Shown in pieces: positions 34,215 through 46,045 of a stretch of 64,000 bases of DNA. Source of the stretch: Gnetum montanum (lineage: Eukaryota > Streptophyta > Gnetopsida > Gnetales > Gnetaceae). Location of the stretch: assembly GCA_015680685.1 (NCBI GenBank), contig MNCI01020094.1, positions 354,626 through 418,625 on the forward strand. The letters run 5' to 3'. Position 1 is the first letter of the stretch; each line of letters begins with the position of its first letter. A model generated the notes under the pieces. That model was not told the DNA's origin, searched no databases, and saw nothing but the letters and a program-made list of their open reading frames with translations. The translations under genes and the position numbers were made by a program.

Positions 34215-35021
34215 TGATGAGTGGCGAGGTACCCCTACACTCAACCATACGAATATGAGCATTTCATGCATGATTCAGTCAAACTCCAAGGACCAAGTGC
34301 TTATGCGCCTAATGGAACACTCAGGGTTAATCAATCGTTGTCTTCCCAAACTTACTTGTATTTTCATGGTTGTATGGTTAAGTAAGCTTGAGGTATATGA
34401 TTTTTATAGCTTTTGTATTTTTTATGTCTTCTGCTAATAAAGAAGAGGGAGAGAGAACTAAGTGGCTAACTTACATTAACTATTCATTAACTAAGTTCTA
34501 AATGTTTCTAACACCAGTATCCATTCCCACTTATTGTACACATCCTAAACCAGTGCAATGCTGTTGGGATTACCAAATGCTAATCGTTACTAGGTTACTA
34601 AGCACTACACGCATGCTCAAAGTGGTCATACTGAGTGTATTTAACTAAGGGGGTTGAAGGTTGAGAGAGATATTAATTAACTAAGATAGTGTTAAATAGT
34701 CATTAATTACTAATTAGCTTAATCTATATGTTGCAAGGTTTATTATAAAGTTCATCTTTATTTCCATACACAAAATTGTGCTTAGGTACAAATTGCTCGA
34801 ATAAAGATCCGTTCACTCTATGACTCCTACTGCAGGCACACAGAAATAATTCTAACTCTAGAATGACAAAATTGCAAGAGTCTAGCTAAGGGTCTAAATC
34901 TAATTATCTCAGAACCAAGGGTGTTGCCTCTTATTTATAGAAGATGAGGTAGGATGCAACATCGCATATGCGATATTGCATGGTGGATGTGATATCGCGT
35001 ACATGATATTGTGGTTCATCA
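34215..35021 (-). repeat. 3' LTR of element C
   Basis: 807 bp. TATA box on the minus strand at 34927-34940; GATATC array at 34953-35015 with many C-to-T type changes at CpG. Adjoins the PPT (tacccccatgac) at 35022. Confidence 0.9.
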
Positions 35022-36985
35022 TACCCCCATGACTAAATGAAAACTCGTCCTCAAGTTCCTTACAAAAGATTGGAAAGGTATGGGATTATTGACTTGAATG
35101 AAAACTAATGGTAAATGGGATGACATGTGAATGGATCAACATTACAATACATGACAACATTAGTGTTCATGACTACAAGAGTGAACACTATACATAATTG
35201 ACATCCAGCCTTATTTGGCAGTTGAGAGAGAAGAGAGAGAGAGAGAGAAAAGGAGAAGACATCTTACTATTGACGCCAAGATTGCACCTTCGATTATTCA
35301 TCCATAGTCATGCCATCAATCTTGTTCCTTGCACAACCGTTCTAGCACCAGTCCATCCTAAGTGTTTCCTTTAGTCCAGTCCATTGTTATATGATTGCCA
35401 TCTGCACACACAACACAGTCACATATGAGCAAGGATAAGTAAATCACAATACAGTTGATACCTTGCCTCGATGTAAGATCCATTGGCTGAGTTGTGATAT
35501 GGCCAATATGGATATTAGAGATATAACACTAGTGACTACCCAAGGTGTTGGGGTTAGGAAAATTGAAAAAATTGGACCAGGGCCCCCATGACTAAGAGCG
35601 ATCCTTTAGTAGCGATAGAATAGAAAAAGATAAGGAATAAGAAAGATGGAGAAAAAGAAACAATGGAAACGCCAACAAAATGGATGTTAGAGATGAGAAT
35701 GAAACAAAAAAATGTTGATTGCAAAAATGTTTAAGGGAAAGAAGTTAATTGACGCACCAAATAGGAATGCTAGTGGGTCCTCCCCAAAGCAGGCTCATGC
35801 CCTAAACCCACATTCAAAGAGTTTGTAGGCTTTAGAAATGTCATTTGAAAGTAAGAGTTAAAGACTTAACCACAAGAATCCACCAAAGAGAAAAAAATGC
35901 ATCAACCAAAATATAGACTACTGATACAATTGGCAATGAAGTGGAAAATGGAGAAAGAATGATGGGGAGGAGAGAATGGAATGGAGTCCCAAGAACAAGG
36001 TGGTGTACAGCCCCTTGTGTATTTATGGTTAATGTGACTGAGTAGATCTCATTCCAAATCTAGCCTCAAACAATCCACATCCAGTGACGTTGCATTAATA
36101 CACTTGGCCAATCCATCCACTTGAAGTAACAAGAATGCTTCTGCCCAAGAGTCAACACCATTATAAGGAAAATGAGAAAGGGAGAAGTAGGAAGCAAGAA
36201 AGGGCCTTAATTAGAGGGAACATGCCTGTTTAGTTCCATAACTAGTGCTTGTAGCCCAAATGATTATTTTGTCTAAGGGTTGTTCTTTGAATTCTCACTA
36301 TATTTTTTGCATGAGAACCACACCATGCAAAGACTCATTTTTATTGGCTCAGCTTCCTAATAATGGAGCAATGTCAGAATGGTAAGGAAAACTCAAGAAG
36401 AAAACATCCAAGCACCCAAGAGAATAGCCAGAAAAAATGCATCAAATCCCTTTGAAGTCACACCCTTTTCAGTCCATGAGTCCTTCCTTAGTTTGAGAAA
36501 TGCCCAGTCACCAATTCGTTAATAGTTTTATTATTATAGAAGGGGACTGTATAGTTCCAAGCCAAGAGAGGCCATAGAAATTCATGGATACATGGATGAT
36601 GTGGACTCATTGCCTATTATATCAAAAGAACCATACCTTAGTATCAACATTATAACTCAAAGGTAAAAACCAAACATTAGCAATCAATAGAATATAGTGC
36701 ATACCACTGTCAGGAGCACTTATTAGGTGATGAATCTAACAAAACAAAAATAACAAACAAAAACAAAAAGTAAAAAAAAAACAAAAAATAAAAAAACAAA
36801 TAGTCACACAAAGAAATGAGAAAGTATAAATGATGTTGCAAAACAAAAACAAGAAAAATTAAAGAAATTTGCAAAACAAAAATGTGTGAAACGAAAGCTT
36901 AAAAAGGAACTGAGGGCCTCAAATGGTTAGTAGAGGTGGCCATCTCCCCCATGACTAAGTTGGAAGGAGGAGATCCAAAATAGTA
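35022..36985 (-). other. 3' noncoding zone of element C with PPT and two PPT-like copies
   Basis: On the minus strand TTAGTCATGGGGG-type motifs occur at 35022-35035 (the true PPT), 35583-35595 and 36946-36959. The zone also holds a GA microsatellite (35224-35252), the ggtcctccccaaagc block (35778-35792), the caaacattagcaatcaatag block (36670-36690) and an A-rich aaaacaaaaa tract (36740-36890). No ORF of note. Confidence 0.65.
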
Positions 36986-36992
36986 AGTAGGG

Positions 36993-37720
36993 TCATCCCT
37001 TCTCAGAGGTATTATGTGCACTGACTGTTCTAAATTCGTGGAAGGGTTTGGTCTGTTGCACATTGACTAACAATCTCTTATTAGGGCTCTTAGGTTTGTA
37101 TGTGGTCATGACCCTTGAAGAAAAGGTTGCATGAATAATGTAAGGTCCTTTCCACAGTGTTTGGAATTTTGTGCATTGTGGCACATGTGTGGGGTTCCAG
37201 TAGAGGACCTTATCACTTAGTTGATACTTAACCTTTTGAATATTCAAGTTATGACATTGCTTGTTATATGCCTTGTGCAACTCATTTGATGATAGGGTAG
37301 CTAATCGATTTTCATCTAGCACATTTATAGTTGCCAACCTTTGTTTTTGTGCTAGATCAAGATCGAAGTGGAGGTCACAAGCCGTTGATAGTGTACAGAG
37401 CTCGGTTTGAATTAGAAGCATTGGAAGCTTTCCGTACACTAACTCATAGGGAGAGTAGCCTATAGGGAGTTTCCAGGTGGAGCAATATGCCCAAAGAGCA
37501 TCATTTAGTTTAGTACTCCAATCTCACTTATACTTGCTAATTGTCCTAGTCAATATTTTAGTGATCTCCTTGTTGGTGACCTCAGCTTATCCATTAGCTT
37601 GGGGGTGATAAGGTGTAGTCAATTTATGTTCAACCCTCCATTTTAGCAGTCATTCCCCCTTCATGTTGACAGTGCTCACAAGATTGGATAAATTGATGGG
37701 CATCCTGAAATAATGTTGGC
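36993..37720 (-). pseudogene. Integrase of element C, catalytic core deleted
   Basis: The open piece 37439-36993 is the C-terminal part (LSSNELHKAYNKQCHNLNIQKVKY...DKVLYWNPTHVPQCTKFQTLWKGPY). Upstream lies 'TTPYHPQANG*AEVTNKE' with the catalytic Glu intact and a CAA-to-TAA stop before it. Next comes a direct jump to the zinc-binding 'C..C..EGG' segment at about 37660. By comparison with D about 290 bp are missing, including both catalytic Asp, with short homology (caacc/accctcc) at the join. Confidence 0.7.
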
Positions 37721-38757
37721 CAGTAATATCCTACAAGTAAGATCTTAATAGCTGTTCGTCTCCCGCATAGTGACCCCTACAAGGGCCCTCATGAGCATCT
37801 TGGAGAACTCTTAGTTGGTCTACCTCGGGCACACACCATCGAACTAAGCCATCAGGATACACTTTGTAAAGTTGTCCATTGATCTCCATGAAGTACTTAG
37901 CTCTGTGAAGAACTGTTGTTTCTTCCTAAGGTCTAGCTCCTATGGTGTTTGTTGAGTAAGGAGATAGGTGAGAATGCTACTATACCAATTCGTCTCCATG
38001 GGTAGTTGGTTATTCACTACATTGGCAAAGAGGGCTTTATCAGGAAAATGATTAGACATTACATATTCATCCTCTTTGCTATCCCAGTGCAATCGAGATA
38101 AATGATCTACAACTACGTTCTCAATGTCTTTCTGACCGATCATTGTTAGATCGAACTCCTATAGAATTTTTAGCCATCATATAATATGAGGGCTAACCGT
38201 TGGTTTGTTCACAAGGAACCAGATTGTACTATGATCCATGTGGATGAACACTTTGTAACGTAACACATAGTGCCTAAACTTATCCAATGCAAACACTATA
38301 GTCATTAGTTCTTTCTCTATAGTTGTGTAGTTAAGTTGTGCACTGGTGATACTTCTACTTGCACAGTGGATGTAGTAAGGGCATTTTTGGTCATCTAACT
38401 ATGTAAGTACCGCTCCTAAGGCATAATTGGACACGTTAGTCATGATGTGAAATGGTTTGGACCAATCAGGAGCTTGTAGAATGGGATTTTCTACTAGCTT
38501 TTGTTTTAGGGTTTTGAATGCTTATTCATAGTCTTTGATCCACTCAAAAGGTACATCCTTCTTTGTTAGCTCTACTAATGATTTGGAAATCTTGGAGAAG
38601 TTTTCAATGAATCTTCTATAGTAGCCAGTGTGTCCAAGGAATGACCGAGTGTCTTAGACAATTTTCGATTGATAGGTGATTCCTTGGATAACCCTAATTT
38701 TATCTAGGTCTACCTCTATTCCTACATGTGAAACCTTATGCCCAAGTACTATGCCTT
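37721..38757 (-). pseudogene. RNase H and end of RT of element C
   Basis: The minus strand carries 'NYTTIEKELMTIVFALDKFRHYVLRYKVFIHMDHSTIWFLVNKP' (RNase H with the EKEL and DH motifs), followed by 'EFDLTMIGQKDIENVVVDHLSRL', the usual end of the domain. Toward 38757 is the RT connection (FSRFF-type 'GYYRRFIENFSK'). The reading is interrupted at 38758 by element E; the rest of RT resumes at 41788. Confidence 0.68.
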
Positions 38758-38762
38758 CTTGG
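38758..38762. repeat. Target-site duplication of element E, left copy (CTTGG)
   Basis: CTTGG precedes TGTTGGCAC; the second copy is 41783-41787. The uninterrupted site is seen in D near 51705 (cttcttggaccatcaaatgg). Confidence 0.88.
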
Positions 38763-39073
38763 TGTTGGCACATTTGGCCATTCCATGGAACAGTTGAAAT
38801 ATTTTATTCAAAATTGGAGGAATCTATGGTTGTAAATTTACAAGTAAATTACAGCTTTAGTGTTGAGGGTTGATGGGTGTTTTTAGAAGATTGATTCACT
38901 GGTAAAGAATTTGATGTTGAAGCCTTCTGGGTACAAGATGAAAGTGCCAGATTATTCCTTTATTAAAGATCAGAGGATAGTACTATAGCAAGGAAGGAAT
39001 TATGTTATTTATGTGGAAGGCACTAAGTTGCAGATCTCAGTTGTTAAACTCGGTCGTATCCTTAAGATAACAT

Positions 39074-40055
39074 TTGAAACTCCTTGCAAATCAGAAATTA
39101 AATAAAAATCAGCAACGCCTTGGTTGTTTTGAAAGATTATGCAGTAATGAGAGAGGAGGAAAGGAAGACCGTGATGTTCCTAGGAAATACACGGCCACCA
39201 CAAAGTCACGGCCAAGCCAACAAATGCCGCCACAGCCGTTGCTCTACATCGTCACCATTGACGTTGCTTAAAATGCTGATTCAGAACAAGCACAAAAAGT
39301 TGGAGGCGATCCCAAGGTGCACCGAAACCCTACACAAACCGCTGCGTGACATTCATCCTAGCGCAGATAGACATCTTTGCCATAAACGTAGGATATGTTA
39401 AAAGAAAAAAAAATTGAAACCCTCTCCACACAATATATGGAGAAAGAAGTCACGTTTTTTTGGGGCCCCGATTTTATTTTTGTTGTAGGCCGTAGCGGGT
39501 TCAGTTGTGTGGGCAGCAACAGTTCTGAAGGTTCCTGTGGTTTTTGCGGATACAGATTCACAATACATTCATCCCTGGTTCTGCGATCAATGACAATGGC
39601 GGTGACGATTCATGAAAAATTTTAAAAAAAACGCAGGAAGCCCTAAGCCAATTTGGGGCAAAATAGAAATTCCAAATGCAGCGGCAGAACCTTCTCCCGC
39701 GGTGGCGGTTACACTTTTACAAGGCCTTATTGTGCGGTGGCAATTCAAACATATGGTTTTGGTTGATACAACACTTTGGATCTTGGGTAGAACATGTGTC
39801 GGTTCTTACAAGTTTTGTGTAGAGAAAGGAGAAAACGAACCAACCAATTACTCCAGCTGTTTTGGAACCGTTGTCGATTATCCACGTGATTTACCAGTGA
39901 AGACAAAGAAGAATTATTTTAACCCATTTATTAACTCTACCACTTTCACCAAGATATATGTAAAATTATTTCATTACTATCACTCGTATATAACTTTACA
40001 AAAGCATCGAGTGATTAAAATATCTAACAAATTAATCTACATATATACATAGATA
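39074..40055 (+). other. GC-richer cargo of element E with unrecognised ORFs
   Basis: Three overlapping plus-strand frames (39120-39401, 39395-39625, 39612-40052; 93, 76 and 146 codons) lie in sequence richer in G/C than its surroundings. None matches a family I recognise, and there is no clear start context or common frame. They could be a captured gene fragment or the leader of a retroelement. Confidence 0.35.
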
Positions 40056-40355
40056 TAATAAATGAAGTACATATAGTGTGAAGCCTTGTTTTTAAAAACT
40101 TACCTTTAATTATCCCAAGTCATGAAATATTATTTTAAAACATTACTATATATAAGTTACTACCCATAAAAATATTTACAATATTGATGTTAGAATATTT
40201 AAAATATTTATTTGAAATATCACATTACATTTAATATAAATATTAATGTTAGCATAAATTTCTCCTAATTCTATGTATAACTTCCTAACTCCTTTACTAC
40301 ATAACTTCCTCCTAACTTGTTGGGCAAGTAATCTTCTAATTGGTTGGCCAAGTTA

Positions 40356-41253
40356 NNNNNNNNNNNNNNNNNNNNNNNNNNNNNNNNNNNNNNNNNNNNN
40401 NNNNNNNNNNNNNNNNNNNNNNNNNNNNNNNNNNNNNNNNNNNNNNNNNNNNNNNNNNNNNNNNNNNNNNNNNNNNNNNNNNNNNNNNNNNNNNNNNNNN
40501 NNNNNNNNNNNNNNNNNNNNNNNNNNNNNNNNNNNNNNNNNNNNNNNNNNNNNNNNNNNNNNNNNNNNNNNNNNNNNNNNNNNNNNNNNNNNNNNNNNNN
40601 NNNNNNNNNNNNNNNNNNNNNNNNNNNNNNNNNNNNNNNNNNNNNNNNNNNNNNNNNNNNNNNNNNNNNNNNNNNNNNNNNNNNNNNNNNNNNNNNNNNN
40701 NNNNNNNNNNNNNNNNNNNNNNNNNNNNNNNNNNNNNNNNNNNNNNNNNNNNNNNNNNNNNNNNNNNNNNNNNNNNNNNNNNNNNNNNNNNNNNNNNNNN
40801 NNNNNNNNNNNNNNNNNNNNNNNNNNNNNNNNNNNNNNNNNNNNNNNNNNNNNNNNNNNNNNNNNNNNNNNNNNNNNNNNNNNNNNNNNNNNNNNNNNNN
40901 NNNNNNNNNNNNNNNNNNNNNNNNNNNNNNNNNNNNNNNNNNNNNNNNNNNNNNNNNNNNNNNNNNNNNNNNNNNNNNNNNNNNNNNNNNNNNNNNNNNN
41001 NNNNNNNNNNNNNNNNNNNNNNNNNNNNNNNNNNNNNNNNNNNNNNNNNNNNNNNNNNNNNNNNNNNNNNNNNNNNNNNNNNNNNNNNNNNNNNNNNNNN
41101 NNNNNNNNNNNNNNNNNNNNNNNNNNNNNNNNNNNNNNNNNNNNNNNNNNNNNNNNNNNNNNNNNNNNNNNNNNNNNNNNNNNNNNNNNNNNNNNNNNNN
41201 NNNNNNNNNNNNNNNNNNNNNNNNNNNNNNNNNNNNNNNNNNNNNNNNNNNNN
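40356..41253. other. Assembly gap (898 N) inside element E
   Basis: Unsequenced. Long open frames crossing it are artefacts of N codons. Confidence 0.97.
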
Positions 41254-41787
41254 GTAGATATTGAATTTGGGATAGCTTTATTGCAAAGTGTTTATTTGTG
41301 TCATTTTACCTTCTTTAAATATTTGAGGTCTGCAAAAATCTGCTTTCTTTTCTTTTCTGCTTATTTCCATCGAATCTTCCTCTATTTCTAGTTTTCTTGT
41401 GGAACTATCTCTTTCTCTGGGGAAAATTAGGAGTAGATTGTGGAGTTGTGCTCATATGTTTTTTGAAAAATTTTATTTGTTACAAGTAGGTATTATAAGG
41501 ACCGCGTAGACTAGGCAGTTGAACAAAATAGGAAATTTTCAACAACTCACAGTACTTGGCAAAGTTGGTTGAATCTCTTTAAAGTAAGTCATTTGTAGTT
41601 TACACACAACACAATCGTTACATTTCTCACAACCGCACGCTGCAACAGCACACACACATACTCATATTAACTACTAAGTTTATTTGGAGGTATCTGGGCC
41701 TTGGTGTTGCCAGAGACCAGCAGGCACCTAAATCCTGTTCGAGGACACTCGTTGGCAGTCACGTCCCAAACGGTCGCCAACACTTGG

Positions 41788-42640
41788 ACCATTAAATGGC
41801 TTTTCTACTAGTTGAGCCTTAGATTGGTTTCTACGCATTTTTTCAGCACTTTCTCTAATCGGTTCAAGGCTTGATCAAAACTTGTTCCATAGGTGGAGAA
41901 GTTGTCCATAAAGACTTCCACTCTATTCCCTATCTGCTATTGGAATTTGCTTAGAACTAGGCGTTGAAACATGGCAGGAGAATTACACAAGCCAAATGAC
42001 ATTTGTTTATACGCAAACATTCCCCAAGGACTGGTGAATATTGTCTTGGCTTGGTCTTATGGGGCTATCTGTATTTGGTTGTATCCGCTATAGCCATCCA
42101 GAAAACTATAATAGCGATGCCATGCTATGGTGTCTAAGACTGGGTCAATGAATGATAACAGAAAGTGATCCTTAAATGTTGCCATGTTTAGCAGCCTAAA
42201 ATCTATGCACATCCTCTATTTGACTTCCTTTTTAGGCACGATTACCAGAGGGCTAACCCATTTGCTATCAGCAATGGGATATATGAACCCAACCTTAAGA
42301 AGCTATTCTATTTCTTCTTTTACTACTTGCTTCAATTTTGGGTTCAATTGCCTTTGCGGTTGTTTTTGAGGTCTCATGGAGGGGTCAGTGTAAATCCTAT
42401 GTTGGCACATCCTAGGATCTATTATAGTTAATTTAGGATATGACCAGGCAAAGGCTTTTGACCACTTGTTTATTACTTTCAGCAGTCTTTCTTTTTGTTT
42501 GGAAGCAAGTCTTGTGTTGATGATTACCAGTTTTCCATTTTCAAGAATCATATATTTGAGATCGGTGGGCAATGGTTTTAATTCTAGGGACTCTTGTTTG
42601 AATTTTTCAAGAATTTCCAACTTCCCCCAGTTGATGTTTT
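41788..42640 (-). pseudogene. Reverse transcriptase (N-terminal part) of element C
   Basis: The minus strand carries the pre-RT segment 42620-42303 (SLELKPLPTDLKYMILENGKL.., IDPRMCQHRIY) and the RT palm. The catalytic box, normally FMDD in this family (as in D at 51820-51832), reads FMDN at about 41898-41910. The second catalytic Asp is therefore Asn. Continues across element E into 38757. Confidence 0.7.
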
Positions 42641-42785
42641 CAAGGTTAAGGCTTGGAAGTTGGCAACAAACTTGCTCTAGTGCATCTATGCTTTCGATGT
42701 AAGCACAAGTTATTCACTTAGTTAGTTCCATGCACATTAGTGAGTTGCTCTCCTTATCAGCTATTAGCCACTGGGTGTTTTCTTG

Positions 42786-43260
42786 TCATGTGGTTGCTAC
42801 ATATAGGCACTTTTGTATGTTAATGTTTTGTGCACACCGGTTGCGTACATGCAATGCCAAACTTTGCACAACCCATGATCTTTGCACACAATTGCACCCT
42901 ATATCACTATATGCGATGTATGGAACCTTCTTCTTCTTGATCTTTCCAAAAGTGTTTTCCTTAGATATTTCCAAGGAAAGATCGTGGATTCCTATGCATG
43001 CATCTATAGTACTTAGCCATGCCCTTCCCATTATTATTAGGAAGTCCCCTTTATCGTTATTCACTTGTATCACTAGGAAATCAGCTAGGTATGACCACCC
43101 ACACATAGTGGTGATGATGTCCTCCATGAATCCCAAGGGAAAAATGATGGACTGGTCAACAAGCTCTAGGTGAATATTTCTCTTCTTCAATGGAGGTAGG
43201 TTCCAGGCTTTGTACATTTCTTATGATATTAAGTTGACTCCAAAGCCTGAATCTAGAAGA
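42786..43260 (-). pseudogene. Retropepsin-like protease of element C
   Basis: The active-site strand ALLDSGFGVNLIS keeps the D-S-G triad. The open frame then continues after one stop: 'MYKAWNLPPLKKRNIHLELVDQSIIFPLGFMEDI', 'CGWSYLADFLVIQVNN', 'LIIMGRAWLSTIDACIGIHDLSLEIS'. It is the best preserved protease in the window, broken only at the stop after NLIS. Confidence 0.72.
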
Positions 43261-45901
43261 GCTTTGCATGGCTCATTTCTAGCAATTTGGAAATAGATTA
43301 GAGGGCTTTCAGGATCAGAGAATTTCCTAGGAAGGTGACCAACCTTGATCCAGTTAGTAACCACATGTGTTAACATAACCATATGCATTGAGCTAGGTGT
43401 TTGGTTAGAAGGGAGCTTTGAAGCTTTATTTGATGGGGAGGCATTCAAAGGTTCAACTGCTTGTGGTTGTAAGGGCTTACTTGGATTGTTGGTTTTGAAG
43501 AAAGGTATTTTCTTCATAAGGTTGTCAGAACCAATAGTGGGTTGAGGATTTATAGCCCTTGTGGCATTGTGTTGCTGTAGTTGAGTCGGGAGTTTCCCTT
43601 GCATTGCTGGAGCGGGTGGTAGTGGAGCTATTTGTGTGAGAGCTACAGATAGATTTGAAGTATGGTATATTTGTGGGTTATCTCCCCTAGGAGAAGGAGT
43701 TCTATAATACTCATGGGCTTGGTAGTGATGTTGTGGTGTAACATGGCTAATAGAGTCATGTGGAGAGATTGGATGTTGCATGTAGTAGCCATATGGGTTA
43801 GGTTGCTAGTATGGGTATTGTTGCCTTGGTGGTGGCATCCCCCATGACTATGGGTATTGCCAGTACTGATGTTGTTCAATGGGTTGTGGTGGAGCTCCAC
43901 TTTGATAATATGTTGAAGGTTGGTGGAACTTCCTTGGGGATAAGGTAACCGTCGAGGTGCTTTCCATTTATGTAGTCGTGGGTTGAGTGCATACATCCTA
44001 GACTCTTGTAGATGTGAGATCACTGAGCAACATCTTTTAGGATGGTCATATTGGCATATCTCGCATCCACTATCATTGTTCATGTCTGAATCCACAACCT
44101 CTTCTGTGATGGCCATTTTACCCTTATCCTTGTTATGTGCATTTTCCACTTCTCTCTGTTTCTTTTTGTCACGGTCACTACCTCGCTCCCTAGACTCCTC
44201 TACAATTTTAAGAATAGTTTCAAATCTACTATCCAGGGAGTCCCACATTTGGTCTACCTTTACCGATACTTCTAATGTTAACTTTTGGAGAGGCAAAGTT
44301 TTCCTCTTCACCATCTCTTCAAGTGGTGACTCTTCTTCCTCACAAAATCTCACTCCCCTTTTTCAGAGGGAAAGATCTTGGTTGTATTCTTTTGCACTTT
44401 GTCTCTTCCGTAGCTCACCTTCTTCTTTGGCAACTTACTCTAGTAGTCTATGAATTTGATGAGACCTAAGCTTCGATAATCTTCCTTGGGCATATGTCCC
44501 AAGGGTTCTTCTTGTTTCATGCCTAAGTCCATCCATGAGATGGCGTAGTTGATCCCGTTGCTAATAATCATGGCCAGGGCAACAATGTAACAGTGTGTAA
44601 TAGTGGCCCATGGTAGCATCCAAGGGTTCATGATTTCTTTGCTTCCATCCTTGGATTTTCTTCCACAGGTTAGACACTCGAGAGTACGTTTGGTACTTAT
44701 CATTGAAGAGTTCTAACATTGTACTCCACCTCGAAATGGATTCTGGTTCTAAGGACCGGTACCAGCTTTTAACTTCTTTCACTAGTGTCCTTGGGAACAA
44801 CTTTAGTTTTTGCCATTCATTTTCTATGTTTTGCGAGGCACATGCATCGTGGAATGCTTGTAAATGATTTTGAGGATTAGCGTTGAATCCCCCTTCAAAT
44901 CGTGGGATGTTATTCATGTCTAACCTCTTGATCCTACTATCTTTTTGGTGCCTTGTTGGATCTCTTACAGCCTCTGTTATATCTAGCATGCTTCTAGTTG
45001 TGAGTAGGGGTTCTTTGTGATCATCTTGTTCATAGTGTCTATGGTGTCTATGTGGTTCCCTAATCTCCCTTCTTCTATGCCTTGATTCTTTAGAGTGCCA
45101 TTGTCCTCATTCTCGACTATCTCATCAATCACTTTCACTTCGTTTTCCCTTATCCTCACGATTGGTTTCCCTATGACTACATTTGGACATTGAAGGAGAG
45201 GGTGAAGATGATGATGAAGGTGAAGAAGAAGGAGAACCATTGCCATGACAATTTTTTCTACCTTCTCTTCGGTGGTCTCAGCCTCGATCGTGATCATGAT
45301 CAAAACGTCTACCCTTATCGTGTGTTCGTGTTCCTTCATTTAACACTTTGTGTTCATGGGTATTAGAACCAAGGTTGTGAATAGTGGAGTGGAGGTTTTG
45401 ATACATCACCTCCTAACCAATGTTAGGAGGAGGAACATCATTTCATGAGGAACCAATTGAAGTAGGTTCACCATCCTCAATTTCTCTCAAAATGTGTGGA
45501 GCGTCATGGGGCCATTTACCCTTCAAAGATGTATGGTATCTCTCCTATCATAAGTCCCTTTGATGTTGCACTTCTGTGGGATGATAGTCTCTTGAGTCAT
45601 GATCACATGCAATGTATTTTATATATAAAAGCAGCATGCCCATTCATGTGAGAGCACAAAGGAGCATGTTGGGAATTGATTGGTCTAGAGGTAACACTAT
45701 GTTACCCTCCAAGTCTCTCTAACGCAATTGTTCATTTTGGTGGAGAATAAAGGTAAAATTGAGTACATACTCATTGGGATGAGTATATACCACATAAAAC
45801 TGTTGAGGAACTGGCAGGTCCTGGTTATGTGTATTATGTCGTTGATTGCCTCTTGCGCTAGTCCTAGGTGGTGAAGTGCTCTTATGTGAAGAAGAAGACA
45901 T
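43221..45901 (-). pseudogene. Gag of element C
   Basis: The ATG at 45901 starts MSSSSHKSTSPP. Pieces 45922-45719, 44989-44561, 44353-43643 and 43781-43221 hold the N-terminal 'FILHQNEQLR' domain, the core 'KLKLFPRTLVKEVKSWYRSLEPE' / 'NDKYQTYSRVSNLWKKIQGW', and a CEICQYDHPKRCC knuckle (CX2CX3HX3C). A Pro-rich tail ends with 'MLTHVVTNWIKVGHLPRKF' leading into protease. At least three frame breaks. Confidence 0.75.
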
Positions 45902-46026
45902 CTTGTTTTGTTCGGTGTGCAATGTATTGTTGTCTCATCTTTCTTTGATTAACCCTAAGGGTTTATTCTAACATTCCAACAATATGAATGATTTCCTATG
46001 TTCTATGTAGCGAACAAACAACTAAG

Positions 46027-46044
46027 TCCCCGATAATGGTGCCA
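46027..46044 (-). promoter_or_regulatory. Primer-binding site of element C
   Basis: The minus strand reads TGGCACCATTATCGGGGA next to the 5' LTR: tRNA-Asp type with a few changes. Confidence 0.72.
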
Positions 46045-46045
46045 A

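Larger units (their letters stand above)
38763..41782. mobile_element. Unidentified 3 kb insertion E (TGTTGGC...GCCAACA ends)
   Basis: Inserted in the RT of C with a 5-bp duplication. The ends are TG...CA with a 7-bp perfect terminal inverted repeat that continues imperfectly for about 20 bases. TG/CA plus a 5-bp duplication is typical of LTR elements, but the readable left 1.6 kb and right 0.5 kb do not show matching LTRs. No gag or pol is visible, and 898 N hide the middle. It could be a large non-autonomous LTR element with one LTR end in the gap, or carry captured host sequence (GC-richer 39070-39960). Confidence 0.7.

Noticed and set aside
40273-41391. Open frames of 305-372 codons
   Set aside because: They run almost wholly through the 898-N gap and are artefacts of N codons.
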